Source: Actinacidiphila yeochonensis CN732 (GTDB taxonomy: Bacteria; Actinomycetota; Actinomycetes; Streptomycetales; Streptomycetaceae). From it: 64,000 bases of DNA. Both the position numbers and the translations under genes were made by a program. The notes under the pieces were generated by a model. That model had not been told where the DNA came from and did no database searches. It worked only from the letters and a program-made list of their open reading frames with translations. Location of the stretch: the NCBI RefSeq assembly GCF_000745345.1, contig NZ_JQNR01000004.1:620001-684000 (forward strand), read 5' to 3'. This document shows positions 6,656-15,976 of this stretch, one piece after another (positions within the stretch are counted from its first letter, which is position 1; the number at the start of each line of letters is the position of its first letter).

Positions 6656-8158
6656 TCAGGAGTCCGCGTCGGCCGCGGCGCCTCGGCGGCGGCGCCTGCG
6701 GACGGTCACCAGGACGACGAGCACGGCGATCCCCGCGGCGGACGCGGCGGTCCGGACCACCGTGCTCCCGTGGGCCGTCCGGTGCGGCGGCGCCGGGGAC
6801 GCGGCCAGCGGGATGGCCGCCTCGTCGTTCCCGGGGGTCCGGTCGAAGGGGTTGGACGTGCGGATGGTGCCCTTCGCTCCGGGGACCCGGCGGTCGATGC
6901 GGACCCTGAACCCGATGACGGTCGTCCCGCCCTCGTGCAGCGCGCCGGAGAACTCGTCGGAGCCGATGCCGCAGACGAACGCCCCGCCCTGCTTCTTCGG
7001 CCGCACGCACGCCCAGTCGCCGCCGTCGTCCTCGAAGGTGTACGGGATGGACGTCACCGTGGTGCCTTCCGGCGGCACGACCGTGAAGCCGCCCATGGTC
7101 TCCGCGCTCAACGGCCGTCCGGGTCCGTTGTCGCGCACGCCCAGCCGGACCGTCACCGTGTCGCCGACCCGGCCCCTGACGGTCGAGGCCACCGGCTGGT
7201 AGTCGACCTGCACGGTGGTCGTGACGTTGACGTGCCCGGTGTCGCCGGTGAGGCCGCGGTCGGCCGTCCCGGTCAGGGTCAGCGGGGGGTCGGTGCCGCG
7301 CACCGTGAGTCCGGCGGGGCGCTCGGGCTCGGACGACCAGGTGTAGGAGAGGGTGCCCGTCAGCTTCCCGGCGGCGGCCGTGTAACGGAGCGGGGTGCTG
7401 GTGCGGTAGGCCGTGCCGGGTGCGGCCCTGGTGGAGAACGCGCACCAGGCCGAGGTGGAGGAGGCGTCGAAGAAGCAGTTGCCGGGGCGCGAGGTCAGCA
7501 GCAGCCCGTCGTCGGCGGAGACCCGGAGCGCGACACCCTGCTCCGCCGTGAAACGGCTGTGGTTCGCGAACCGGGGCGTCGTCGTCCGGGACGTGCCCGG
7601 TACCACCGCGTCCGCCGACTCGTCGTCCGCCGGGGTGTGCAGCGAGGGTCCGCCCACGGTCATCCGGATGTTCCCGGTCACCGGCGCCGCGTTGTCCGCG
7701 ACGACGGTGTACGTCACCCTCCCGCTGTCGCCGGGCTCGACCCCGTCCACGCCGCTGAGCGTGAAGGGCGCGGCGGACTCGCCGTCACCGTTCTGCACGT
7801 CGCCGTAGCCGCAGGTGAACACCTGGCCGTCCTGGGAGCAGTTCCCGCCGCCGCCCTTGCCCACGCGCGCGACGCCGTCCAACCCGGAGGTGTCCACGGT
7901 GACCCTGACGTCGCGGGCCGGGCCCCCGTCGCCGCCCTCCACGGTGACGGGGACGACGAAGTCGCTGTTCACGGCCGTGGCGCCCGCGTCGGCGGCGTAC
8001 ATCCGGAAGGACGCCGGGACGGCGACCCGCAGGGAGACCCGGCCGGAGCCGTCGGCCGCCGCGGGGACCACGGGCGTCACCACCGAGGCGAGAGCGGCGA
8101 CGAGACAGGCCGTCAGGACGGAGGGACGACGTCTGGCGATCCGTATCCGTCGAAGCAT
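6656..8158 (-). CDS. Secreted, membrane-anchored surface protein with Ig-like repeats
   Basis: The 500-residue protein begins MLRRIRIARRR followed by a hydrophobic signal segment ending near VVPAAADG. The mature region contains several beta-rich, DUF11/CARDB-like repeats with recurring phrases such as PGDSGRVTYTVVADN and RVGDTVTVRLGVRDNGPGR. The C-terminus has one transmembrane helix (AASAAGIAVLVVLVTV) and a cytoplasmic RRRRRR tail. It is probably a wall-spanning surface protein whose ligand is unknown. The reading frame stays open upstream of 8158, but the signal peptide fixes the start at this ATG. Several Cys pairs suggest disulphides. Confidence 0.75.
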   Translation of the reverse strand: MLRRIRIARRRPSVLTACLVAALASVVTPVVPAAADGSGRVSLRVAVPASFRMYAADAGATAVNSDFVVPVTVEGGDGGPARDVRVTVDTSGLDGVARVGKGGGGNCSQDGQVFTCGYGDVQNGDGESAAPFTLSGVDGVEPGDSGRVTYTVVADNAAPVTGNIRMTVGGPSLHTPADDESADAVVPGTSRTTTPRFANHSRFTAEQGVALRVSADDGLLLTSRPGNCFFDASSTSAWCAFSTRAAPGTAYRTSTPLRYTAAAGKLTGTLSYTWSSEPERPAGLTVRGTDPPLTLTGTADRGLTGDTGHVNVTTTVQVDYQPVASTVRGRVGDTVTVRLGVRDNGPGRPLSAETMGGFTVVPPEGTTVTSIPYTFEDDGGDWACVRPKKQGGAFVCGIGSDEFSGALHEGGTTVIGFRVRIDRRVPGAKGTIRTSNPFDRTPGNDEAAIPLAASPAPPHRTAHGSTVVRTAASAAGIAVLVVLVTVRRRRRRGAAADADS

Positions 8159-8399
8159 GCGCGCACTATGCCAGGGGGCATCGGCAGCCGTCCCACCGGC
8201 CCCTGTACGCGCCCGCTGTCGCTCCGGCACCACGGCCGCGCGCCGCCGCGACGACCGGCCGCGCGCGTCCGTCTCCTCCGCCCGCCCGCTTCGGCGGCAC
8301 CGGGGCGTCCACCGGGCACGGGGACGGAAGACGCAGGTGGTGCCGGGCGCAGTAAAATCGGCCCCATTGCCGTGGTGATCGCAACGAAGGAGAGTCCAC

Positions 8400-8900
8400 A
8401 TGGCGCAGGTACTTCTGGGGGAGACGCCGGTCCAGGTCAAGGGGGACCTGCCGGCGGTCGGCGACCAGGCCCCGGCGTTCACCCTCGTCGGGTCGGACCT
8501 GGGCGACGTGACGTCGGCGGACTTCGCCGGCAAGCGCAAGGTGCTGAACATCGTTCCCAGCCTCGACACCGGCGTGTGCGCCGCGTCGGCGCGCCGCTTC
8601 AACGAGGAGGCGGCCTCCCTGACCGACGTCGTGGTGCTGTGCGTCTCCGCCGACCTGCCCTTCGCGCAGAAGCGGTTCTGCGAGACCGAGGGGATCGAGA
8701 ACGTGGTCGCCCTGTCCTCGTTCCGCAGCCCGTCGTTCGCCTCCGACTACGGCGTGCTGCTGGCGGACGGGCCGATGGCGGGCCTCAATGCCCGGGCCGT
8801 CGTCGTCCTGGACGAGCAGGACAAGGTCCTCTACACCGAGCTCGTGAACCAGATCGCGCAGGAGCCCGACTACGACAAGGCCCTCGCCGCCCTGAAGTAG
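8400..8900 (+). CDS. tpx: Thiol peroxidase (Tpx, atypical 2-Cys peroxiredoxin)
   Basis: The 166-residue protein has the Tpx active site PSLDTGVC, giving peroxidatic Cys60 and resolving Cys94 (KRFCETEG), plus the C-terminal [15 protein letters not shown] block typical of Tpx. It reduces hydrogen and alkyl peroxides in the cytoplasm using thioredoxin. The ATG has an AAGGAGA ribosome binding site. It stands alone, divergent from the surface protein gene, with a 241-bp upstream region that should hold its promoter. Confidence 0.95.
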   Translation: MAQVLLGETPVQVKGDLPAVGDQAPAFTLVGSDLGDVTSADFAGKRKVLNIVPSLDTGVCAASARRFNEEAASLTDVVVLCVSADLPFAQKRFCETEGIENVVALSSFRSPSFASDYGVLLADGPMAGLNARAVVVLDEQDKVLYTELVNQIAQEPDYDKALAALK

Positions 8901-9027
8901 CCGGCGGCCGCGGCCGCCGCCGCGGACGTGACGACTCGACGTCCGTCCGCGGCAGCGGCGGGCAGGGCCGGCATCCACGGCCCCGCCGCCGGCCCGCCGG
9001 GCCCTACCGGCGCCGGCCCGCCGGGCC
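8901..9027. repeat. GC-rich hairpin and 24-bp direct repeat between convergent genes
   Basis: Just after tpx, CGGCGGCC-GC-GGCCGCCG can fold into a stem. Around 8990-9040 the unit GGCCCGCCGGGCCCTA recurs twice at a 24-bp period, the second copy running into the 3' end of the minus-strand methyltransferase. A bidirectional termination region is the likely role. Confidence 0.5.
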
Positions 9028-9831
9028 CTAACAGCGCCGGCCCCACGCGGAGATCATCGGCGCGGTGGCCAGGTCGAGGCGGCCGGTGGCGACGTTGGCC
9101 AGGTGGCGGTCGATCTCCTCGTCCGTCGCGAGCCCGGCTTCCACCAGGCGGCCGCGGATCTGCCGTACGGTCGCGGCCTCCAGGACGGTGCACGCCGGTG
9201 AGGTGATCGGGAAGTACGCGTCGGCCTCGACGCCCTCCAGACCCGCCTCGCGCAGCAGCCGGGGCAGGGTCCGCCCGTAGGCGAGGTCGGCGCCGCGCGC
9301 CGCCATGAGCGAGCGGAAGCCGGAGCGCAGCCGGTTGGCGAGGCGCTGCTCGGGGCCGGACTCGTCCGGGCACAGCAGCGGTTGGAGCCCCGGATCGGCG
9401 TCCTCCAGCAGCAGCCACCCGCCGGGCCGCAGCGCCCGCACCATCCGGCGCAGCGCCTCCTCCCGGTCGGCGACGTGCACCAGGACGAGGCGGGCGTGGA
9501 CGAGGTCGAAGGCGCCGGGCGGCGGCGGGTCGGCGGCCACGTCGTGGCGCAGTACCTCGATCACCCCGCCGGCGACCCCCCGGGTCCAGGAGACGTCGAT
9601 GTCGGTGGCGACCACCGCGCCGTCCGGGCCGACCCGCTCGGCCAGTCCGAGCGGCACCGACGGCCCGCCCGCGCCGACCTCCCAGCACCGCATGCCGGGG
9701 CCGACGCCGAGCCGGTCCACGTGCCGGAACGTCACCGGGTCGAACAACTCCTTGAAGGCCGCGAACCGCATTCCCGCCTCGGACTGCCGGTTGTCCAGCA
9801 GGTATCCCTGGTCCGCCTCGTACTCAGCCAT
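9028..9831 (-). CDS. Class I SAM-dependent methyltransferase
   Basis: The 267-residue protein carries methyltransferase motif I (CWEVGAGGPSVP), an acidic ribose-binding strand (AVVATDIDVSW), FDLVHARLVLVHV as motif IV/post-II and ALRPGGWLLLEDAD as motif VI. It belongs to the Methyltransf_11/25 type small-molecule methyltransferases; the substrate cannot be inferred. The start at 9831 begins MAEYEADQGYLLDN, a common N-terminus for this group. The 200-bp upstream gap separates it from the divergent DUF1330 gene. Confidence 0.85.
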   Translation of the reverse strand: MAEYEADQGYLLDNRQSEAGMRFAAFKELFDPVTFRHVDRLGVGPGMRCWEVGAGGPSVPLGLAERVGPDGAVVATDIDVSWTRGVAGGVIEVLRHDVAADPPPPGAFDLVHARLVLVHVADREEALRRMVRALRPGGWLLLEDADPGLQPLLCPDESGPEQRLANRLRSGFRSLMAARGADLAYGRTLPRLLREAGLEGVEADAYFPITSPACTVLEAATVRQIRGRLVEAGLATDEEIDRHLANVATGRLDLATAPMISAWGRRC

Positions 9832-10032
9832 GCGGTGATTCTCGCAGCGGACCCCCGGTACCCCTTCGACCGGGCCGCGCGCGTGGTGGAATCCACGGCT
9901 TCGGGCCTCCCCTTGGCCGGACAGGCCGCCTCGCCCTCGCCCTCGGCGTCGCTCCGGCGCCGCTCCCGCTGTGCTTCCAGGAGATTGCGCGAGCGGCCCC
10001 GGCACAGCCGGACCGCGTGCGATGATCGTCAT

Positions 10033-10335
10033 ATGACTGCGTATGTGGTGGCCGAATCCCTCCACGTCGACACCCCGGACGTGCGCCGGTACCGCGAGTT
10101 GGCCCAGGCGTCGATCGCGCTGTACGGGGGGCGCTACCTGGCCCGCGGCGCGCTGCCCGAGGCCCTGGAGGGCGACTGGCCGGACGGGAACCGCATGGTG
10201 GTCATCGCCTTCCCCGACCTTGAGCAGGCGAAGGCCTGGTACACCTCGCCCGAGTACGCCGGCGCGCGAGCCACCCGGAAGGACCTCAGCGGCCGCCGCA
10301 TGCTCTTCGTCCCCGGGGTGGACGAACCGTCCTGA
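10033..10335 (+). CDS. DUF1330 family small protein
   Basis: The 100-residue product has the DUF1330 (dimeric alpha/beta barrel) pattern: AYVVAESLHVDTPD at the start, the YGGRYLARG block at about 34-42, and MVVIAFPDLEQAKAWYTSPEY around 55-75. Family members are soluble stress- or metabolism-associated proteins of unknown activity. The ATG at 10033 fits the family length exactly. It lies 50 bp upstream of the alanyl-tRNA editing gene and may be co-transcribed with it. Confidence 0.88.
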   Translation: MTAYVVAESLHVDTPDVRRYRELAQASIALYGGRYLARGALPEALEGDWPDGNRMVVIAFPDLEQAKAWYTSPEYAGARATRKDLSGRRMLFVPGVDEPS

Positions 10336-10385
10336 GAGCTGTTCCCACCAGAACACGGCGGCGGTGGTCGCTACACTCCGGCAGC

Positions 10386-11312
10386 GTGACCGATCTCCGA
10401 CTCACCGACCTGCGGCCGACCTTGGTGACGTATCCGGGCGGGGCGTGCGAGGCGGAGGCCACCGTCCTGCGTGTCCTTCCCGACCCGCGCGCCGGCGAGG
10501 GCGAGCGGCTGCTGGTGGTCACCGACGTGACCCCGTTCCATCCGCGCGACCCGCTGTGGCCGGACCAGCCGGCCGACCACGGGCAGCTGCGGGTGCCGGG
10601 CCTCGCGCCCCTCCCGGTGCGGGACACCGTCACCATCGCCCAGCGGCACGGCGGACCGGTCATGGTGGACGACGCTGTCGACGTGCGCAGGGACGAGGCG
10701 GACGTCGTGTTCGTGGTCGGCCACGCCGTGGACGCCGAGGCGGGGGCTCACCTGGCCGCGGCGGCCCGCGTCCGTCTCGCCGTCGACCGGGAGCGGCGGC
10801 TGCGGCTGAGCGCCGCGCACTCCGCGTGCCACCTGCTCGCGTACGCGCTCAACGAGGCGACCCACGGGCTCTGGCGCAAGCCGGCACCGGCCGACTCGCG
10901 GGGGCACCACGACCTCGACGCGGCGGCGTGCGCGCACACCAGCCATGACGTCGGAGGCAGCCTCGACCGGTACCGGCTCGGGAAGTCCCTGCGCCGCCGG
11001 GGCTTCGACACGGCGGAGTTCCTCCAGCGGCTGCCGGGGATCATCGACACGGTGAACGCCACCCTGGCCGGGTGGATCGCCACCGACGCGGCGGTGCGCG
11101 TCGAGTGCGCGGGGCCCCGGCTCACCGACCGGCGCCACTGGTACTGCGAGACCCCGGGCGGGATCGCCCACATGCCGTGCGGGGGAACGCACGTACGGCG
11201 GCTGCGGGAGATCGCCTCGATGACGGCCGTGGCCGACCACGACGAGGCGGAGGGTGTCCTGACCATCCGCAACCGCGTGACCGTCGCGGAACCGGCGGAC
11301 GGGGCGGCCTGA
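10386..11312 (+). CDS. Alanyl-tRNA editing protein, AlaX-like metal-dependent hydrolase
   Basis: The 308-residue protein contains the editing-domain zinc ligands: HSACH in SAAHSACHLLAYAL (HxxxH) and CGGTH in HMPCGGTHVRRL (CxxxH). These are shared with the AlaRS and ThrRS editing domains. The N-terminal beta domain resembles the AlaX-M/L lead-in. It should hydrolyse mischarged Ser- or Gly-tRNA(Ala) in the cytoplasm. The GTG start at 10386 is the first in frame. It is free-standing and not next to alaS. Confidence 0.85.
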   Translation: MTDLRLTDLRPTLVTYPGGACEAEATVLRVLPDPRAGEGERLLVVTDVTPFHPRDPLWPDQPADHGQLRVPGLAPLPVRDTVTIAQRHGGPVMVDDAVDVRRDEADVVFVVGHAVDAEAGAHLAAAARVRLAVDRERRLRLSAAHSACHLLAYALNEATHGLWRKPAPADSRGHHDLDAAACAHTSHDVGGSLDRYRLGKSLRRRGFDTAEFLQRLPGIIDTVNATLAGWIATDAAVRVECAGPRLTDRRHWYCETPGGIAHMPCGGTHVRRLREIASMTAVADHDEAEGVLTIRNRVTVAEPADGAA

Positions 11313-11450
11313 TCCCTGGCCGCCCCGTCCGAAAGCCCGTCACCGGGGGAGAGCAAGCCGGCTGGCGGAGCAGGCCGCTTGACGGAGCCGGTCGCTTGGC
11401 GGGGCCCGTCAGCCGGGCCGCCCCGTCCCGCCCCGTCCCGCCCCGGGTTG
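11313..11450. repeat. Short tandem repeats between convergent genes
   Basis: The 138-bp gap contains near-copies of an 18-bp unit of the form CGGAGC-GG-CGCTTG, followed by CCCCGTCCCG repeated twice. It probably acts in termination; no gene is visible. Confidence 0.45.
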
Positions 11451-12671
11451 TCAGCCGTAGAGGCCCGCGGTCTCGAAACCGCGCAGGGTCTCGTAGTCGC
11501 GCCGCAGCAGCTGCGGGTCGTCCGCGGCGAGGTACACCGTGCCCGGGCAGGTGGCCATGTCGATCGTCCGGGACAGCGGGCTGCCCGCCGGATGGTTCAC
11601 CACCAGCCCCGCGAACGAGGCGAGTTCGCGGACGGGCTGCCAGCCGCTCTCGTCCGGGACGCTCCCCGCGCCCGGGGAGATCAGGTTGACGCAGCGCAGG
11701 TGGCTCTTGAGCTGGTAGGGGGCCTCGGCCTCCGCCAGGAAGCTCTCGGGGTCGGCGAGGGAGTACGCCAGGCTGTCGACCTGGTCCGTCCCCACGCACC
11801 TGGTCATCAGCTCCGGCATCTGGCCGCCGCCCAGCCGTGCCCCGCACTCGATGAGCGTGGGGCCCGACGCCGTGAGCATGACCTCGGTGTGCCCGGCCCC
11901 GTTGCGGACGCCCAGGGCGTCGAGGACGTCCCGGACGTAGCCGACCAGCTCCGGGACGCCCTGGTCCTCCAGGGAGAGCAGATCCTCGTAGTCGTAGACG
12001 GAGTGCCCGTCCACCAGGCGCTTGTGGTAGCGCCAGACCTCGATGACCCGGTGCGCGCCGTCGCGGCTGACGCTGTTCACGTAGTGCTCGGCCCCGTCGA
12101 GGAACTCCTGGGCCAGCGCCACGTGGTTGCGCCGCCCGTAGCGGTCGGCGGAGGTCATGATCGCCTCGTGGGCGGTGGTGACCTCCGCGATCGAGCGGCA
12201 GATGAAGACGTTGTCGGTGCCGGCGCTCAGGACCGGCTTCACCACGACAGGCCAGCGGTCACGCCCGGCGGCCCACTCCGTGATGGCCTCCAGCGACGCG
12301 GTGCAGCAGCCGTCGATGGCGGCCAGCCCCGCCGCCCGGACGGCCTCCTGCATCAGGTGCTTGTCCCGCCGCGCCGTGGAGCGCGCGGTGACGTTCCCCG
12401 GGACGCCCAGGGCGTGGCTGAGCTCGTCGGCCAGCAGGACGCCGGACTCGGCCGCGGCGACGACGGAGTCGACGCCCAGCCCGCGCAGGGCGCCGACCAG
12501 GGCGGGGAGGTCCCCGGTGTGCTGGAGGTCGACGGTGAAGTCCTCGGGCCGGTAGGCCAGGCGCGTGTCGGGAGCCTGCGACCTGACGTGCACGTACGCG
12601 GCGTGGCGGAGCGTGAGCGCGGCCGGCAGCAGCCTGCCCGCTCCGTAGGCGTCGACGATGGCGATGGTCAT
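11451..12671 (-). CDS. ATP-grasp carboxylate-amine ligase
   Basis: The 406-residue protein is an ATP-grasp ligase of the amino-acid ligase type: N-terminal pre-ATP-grasp domain (MTIAIVDAYGAGRLLP), ATP lid with WPVVVKPVLSAGTDNV (about 142-157), and the Mg-binding end LIECGARLGGGQMPEL (about 300). Such enzymes activate a carboxylate as acyl-phosphate and join it to an amine, often making dipeptides. It is the last gene of the minus-strand operon, 12 bp after the EamA transporter. I infer that it performs the amide-forming step of that pathway. Substrates are unknown. Confidence 0.85.
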   Translation of the reverse strand: MTIAIVDAYGAGRLLPAALTLRHAAYVHVRSQAPDTRLAYRPEDFTVDLQHTGDLPALVGALRGLGVDSVVAAAESGVLLADELSHALGVPGNVTARSTARRDKHLMQEAVRAAGLAAIDGCCTASLEAITEWAAGRDRWPVVVKPVLSAGTDNVFICRSIAEVTTAHEAIMTSADRYGRRNHVALAQEFLDGAEHYVNSVSRDGAHRVIEVWRYHKRLVDGHSVYDYEDLLSLEDQGVPELVGYVRDVLDALGVRNGAGHTEVMLTASGPTLIECGARLGGGQMPELMTRCVGTDQVDSLAYSLADPESFLAEAEAPYQLKSHLRCVNLISPGAGSVPDESGWQPVRELASFAGLVVNHPAGSPLSRTIDMATCPGTVYLAADDPQLLRRDYETLRGFETAGLYG

Positions 12672-12683
12672 GTGTGCGCTCCC

Positions 12684-13700
12684 TCAGTGCTGTTCGCTGG
12701 GCACGTTCTGCTGCCCTCCCGCATCGGTGGCCGACACGGTGTCCTGGCTCCCGGCGCCGGCTTCCGCGGCCGACCGGCGCGCCCGTGCCAGGACGCCCAG
12801 GCAGACCAGGGCGACCACGCCGAGGACGCCGACCAGGGTCAGCGCCGAGAAGCTCAGCCGCCCGTCCGCCAGCTGCATGACGAACGCGAACAGCGGCGAG
12901 AGCGCCACCAGCAGCGAGGTGGTGATCGGCTCGGTGTGCCGGATGCCCACCTGGAGTACGTAGATCGGCACGCCGACGCCGATCACCGCGACGACGGCGC
13001 CGGGGACGAGCGCCGCGTGCAGCCCGCCGCGGTCGCCGACGGCGACCAGCCCCCAGGACACCGCGGCCATCAGCACGAACCGCGTGGCCAGGACCGTGCC
13101 GGAGTCGCAGCCGGCCTCGCTGAGCCGCTTCATGTAGAGGATGTTGACGGCTGAGCCGGCCGCGCAGGTGAGGGTGAAGACCAGGCCGAGCGTCGCGTGC
13201 AGCGCCGTGATGTGGCCGAGGCCGCTGTCCCCGCTGAACGACCCCCACAGCAGCATCGCCAGCAGGCCGCAGATGAGCACGGCCACCGCCGTCTCGGCCG
13301 GGATCACGCTGCTCTGACGGCGCATCAGAGGCCCGGCCAGTGTGGTGATCACCGGGCCCAGGGCGAGGCCGATGACGTTGACGATCGCCGGTTCCAGGTA
13401 CTTCAGCGCGTAGAACGTGGACAGCCAGGTGACCGTGGTGGTGATGTTGATCGCCACCAGGTCGACCCGGTGCTCGGCCAGGGCGCTGATCCGCCGGGTG
13501 CCGCCGCGCCGCAGCTCCGCGGCGCCGAAGAAGAGGAACGTGAGCGTGAACGAGACGGCGGCGAGCCCCGCGGGGCTGACCACGGAGAAGCGGTTGCCCG
13601 CGTACACGTCCATGGCCGCGGTGAGGACCGCGTAGCCGAGCAGCGGGGGAACTCCTTGGCGCAGGCTGGTCGCCGGTGGGCCCGCCTGGCCTTCACCCAT
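12684..13700 (-). CDS. EamA/DMT-family transporter
   Basis: The 338-residue product has about ten hydrophobic helices in two EamA repeats (for example AIVNVIGLALGPVITTLAG and TSLLVALSPLFAFVMQLA), typical of drug/metabolite exporters. Its ATG at 13700 overlaps the stop of the preceding dehydrogenase by 8 bp. Position inside a biosynthetic operon suggests export of, and self-resistance to, the product. EamA proteins also export opine metallophores such as pseudopaline, which is a suggestive parallel with the dehydrogenases next door. Confidence 0.85.
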   Translation of the reverse strand: MGEGQAGPPATSLRQGVPPLLGYAVLTAAMDVYAGNRFSVVSPAGLAAVSFTLTFLFFGAAELRRGGTRRISALAEHRVDLVAINITTTVTWLSTFYALKYLEPAIVNVIGLALGPVITTLAGPLMRRQSSVIPAETAVAVLICGLLAMLLWGSFSGDSGLGHITALHATLGLVFTLTCAAGSAVNILYMKRLSEAGCDSGTVLATRFVLMAAVSWGLVAVGDRGGLHAALVPGAVVAVIGVGVPIYVLQVGIRHTEPITTSLLVALSPLFAFVMQLADGRLSFSALTLVGVLGVVALVCLGVLARARRSAAEAGAGSQDTVSATDAGGQQNVPSEQH

Positions 13701-14859
13701 GGATCTCCTCGCCGGTGCCGCCGTGGTACCTGGCGCTGACGCCCTTCTCCGCGAGCAGCTCCAGCCAGCGGGCGACCAGCTCCGGCCGGTCACTGGCCTG
13801 GTGCAGTCCGGGCGCCACGCGCCCGTCCACCACGTCCAGGATGGCCAGGGCCAGCGGGACGGAGACCAGCCGCGGTGTCGCGCTCTCCTTCTCGTCGCCG
13901 ACGGCGTCGAGCGCGTACTCGCCCGACCACGTCCGCCCGTCCTCGGCGGTGAGCTCCAGGCGCACGCTCATCACCACCCGGTCGTGGTCCTCCGCCGAGG
14001 TCGGGTAGCGGGCCGCCAACTCCTGGGCCAGGTCGGTGATGGCGGGCTCGTCGGCCTCCAGCAGCGCGGCGAAGACCGGCTGCCAGGCGCGGCTCCAGCC
14101 GTCCAGCCGCAGCGTCCCCCGGACGAAGGTCGCCAGCCGCCAGCCGGCGGGGAAGGCGTAGGTGCCCACGAAGGGCAGGCTGTCGCGGTTGGGGTAGACC
14201 TCGAAGGTCTCGTCGCCGACCTCCTGGGTGGTCACCGCCTCCCAGGGGCGCTCGACGACCTTCTCCGCGCCGTCCTCGATCAGCCGGGCCGGGTTCAGCA
14301 GGGCGGTGAGCACCCCGCGCGGCGCCCAACTGAACCGGTAGCGGAACTCGTTGGGCTCGGCCGGGTTGCTGCCGCAGTACGAGGTGAACCGCGCGGTCGC
14401 CGGGCCGTCGCCGACGGCCGCCCGGCCCCTGCGCACCAGGTCGTGGGCGAGCAGGTGGTCGATACCGGGGTCGAGCCCGACCTCCGTCAGCACCACGCAG
14501 CCCCGGTCCGCGGCCGGACGGGCCTCCTCCGCCACCCCCGGGCTCAGGTAGCTGGAGCACACGAAGTGCGCGCCCTCCTCCCGGGCCAGCCGCACCAGGC
14601 CCGGGTGCTCGCCGGCGGGCAGCATGGAGACGACGACGTCGCCGGGGGCGAGCGCCTCGGCCAGGGCCGCCGGGCTGAACTCCCGTGACTCGGCGGCGCC
14701 GGCCAGGCCGAGGCGGGCCAGGCAGTCCTCCGCCTTCTGCGCGGTACGGCCCCACAGGACCGTCGACGCGCCGGCGCAGACAAGGCCCAGGCCGCTGCCG
14801 GTCGACATGCCGGTGCCGACCCAGTGCACGCGCCCGGTGGGCGTGATCAGTTCACTCAT
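13693..14859 (-). CDS. Saccharopine dehydrogenase-like oxidoreductase (LYS9 type)
   Basis: The 388-residue protein begins with a Rossmann segment (RVHWVGTGMSTGSGLGLV) and continues with the SDH C-terminal-type domain, including LTEVGLDPGIDHLLAH and YRFSWAPRGVLTALLNPA, hallmark blocks of glutamate-forming saccharopine reductase and homospermidine or carboxynorspermidine synthase relatives. These enzymes make or split a secondary amine between an amino acid and a keto acid or aldehyde. It overlaps both neighbours by 8 bp. With the LYS1-like gene it forms a pair acting on the same kind of linked substrate. Confidence 0.82.
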   Translation of the reverse strand: MSELITPTGRVHWVGTGMSTGSGLGLVCAGASTVLWGRTAQKAEDCLARLGLAGAAESREFSPAALAEALAPGDVVVSMLPAGEHPGLVRLAREEGAHFVCSSYLSPGVAEEARPAADRGCVVLTEVGLDPGIDHLLAHDLVRRGRAAVGDGPATARFTSYCGSNPAEPNEFRYRFSWAPRGVLTALLNPARLIEDGAEKVVERPWEAVTTQEVGDETFEVYPNRDSLPFVGTYAFPAGWRLATFVRGTLRLDGWSRAWQPVFAALLEADEPAITDLAQELAARYPTSAEDHDRVVMSVRLELTAEDGRTWSGEYALDAVGDEKESATPRLVSVPLALAILDVVDGRVAPGLHQASDRPELVARWLELLAEKGVSARYHGGTGEEIHG

Positions 14860-15919
14860 GCTCGCTCACTTCTCCTCGGTCAGCGGTCGGCGTCGGAAGG
14901 GCCTGCCGGAAGTGCGCCGCGCAGCGGTCCCAGACCGGCGACCACGACGGCAGGGTCGCGAGGTGGGGGAGCAGGTCCGCCGAGAAGGCGGTGCTGGACT
15001 CCCGAGGCAGCAGGGAGGGGAGGTTCTCGATGGCGATGACGTCCAGACCGGGGGCCGGCGGGCGCAGCACGCGTACGGGCTCGGCCCAGTCCGTCGGCTT
15101 GTCGTTGACCGGCAGCCGGTTGCAGTCCGAGGTGATGTCGCAGGTCACGTCGGAGACGACGGACAGTACGCGGTCGGGCCGGTCGAGGTCCGAGGCGTCG
15201 AGGAAGGCCGGTCCCGGCTCGCTGGCGAAGACGGTGTTGACCAGGATGTCGTGGCCCAGCAGGGCGGCCTTGTCGAGGTCGCGGGTCTCCTCGACGTCCC
15301 ACAGCGACGGCGACAGGCCCGCGGTCTCCAGCGCCGCCCGGGCACCTCGCCCGGACCTGCCCAGCGCACCGATGACCAGCGCGGACGCCCCACCCGGCTG
15401 CTCGCTGAGGGCGGCGTCGAGTTCGTCCTTCGCCATCGAGCGCAGCGGCGCGGAGAGCCGGCCGCGCCGGTGCAGCACCGCCAGGGCGGCGCCCACGTAG
15501 CCCGCCCAGTAGCCGAACGCGGCCAGCCGGCGGCCGCTCTCGTCCGTCAGGCACTCCAGGTCCAGCAGCCGCCCGCCGCCCGCGGCGAAGCGGTTCAGCA
15601 GCGCGGGGCCGCCGGCCTGGCCCTTGTAGGCGTGGCCGAAGAAGATGTGCTGGTGCGTCAGGTCCGCCGGCCGGGCGACCGGCTCCTTCAGGCCGAGCAC
15701 CGCGTAGTGATCGGGCGCCTCGGACCAGCTGTCGGCGGCGACGACGCGGCAGCCGGCGGCCGCGTAGGCGTCCGTGTCGAAGGCCCGCTGCTCGGACCGC
15801 TCGACGGCGACCGGCAGGCCGCCCGCGATCAGCCGCGCGGCGTCGGCGGGCGTGAGCGGGGTCCGCTCCTCGGTCGGCGACGCCTCCCGGCGCAGCCACA
15901 CCCCGGTGATAGGTGACAT
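14852..15919 (-). CDS. Saccharopine dehydrogenase, NAD+ L-lysine-forming (LYS1) type
   Basis: The 355-residue protein has the AlaDH/PNT-like N-terminus of LYS1 enzymes (WLRREASPTEERTPLTPADA), the LGLKEP loop, the HIFFGHAYKGQAGG segment near residue 92, and the nucleotide-binding strand ASALVIGALGRSGRGA. LYS1 condenses lysine with 2-oxoglutarate reductively to saccharopine, or the reverse. Outside fungi and in a biosynthetic operon it may act on a different amino acid. The LYS9-like gene follows with an 8-bp overlap, and the ThDP enzyme precedes it by 57 bp. Confidence 0.85.
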   Translation of the reverse strand: MSPITGVWLRREASPTEERTPLTPADAARLIAGGLPVAVERSEQRAFDTDAYAAAGCRVVAADSWSEAPDHYAVLGLKEPVARPADLTHQHIFFGHAYKGQAGGPALLNRFAAGGGRLLDLECLTDESGRRLAAFGYWAGYVGAALAVLHRRGRLSAPLRSMAKDELDAALSEQPGGASALVIGALGRSGRGARAALETAGLSPSLWDVEETRDLDKAALLGHDILVNTVFASEPGPAFLDASDLDRPDRVLSVVSDVTCDITSDCNRLPVNDKPTDWAEPVRVLRPPAPGLDVIAIENLPSLLPRESSTAFSADLLPHLATLPSWSPVWDRCAAHFRQALPTPTADRGEVSEHE

Positions 15920-15976
15920 GTGGTTCGGACTCTTCCTGCTCTGGCCGGGCCTCCGCCGCCCGGGACAGAGGCTGGT

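Noticed and set aside
8980-9045. Short GC-rich direct repeats suggestive of a repeat array
   Set aside because: Only two units with self-complementary GC sequence and no unique spacers; not a CRISPR, more likely termination structure.
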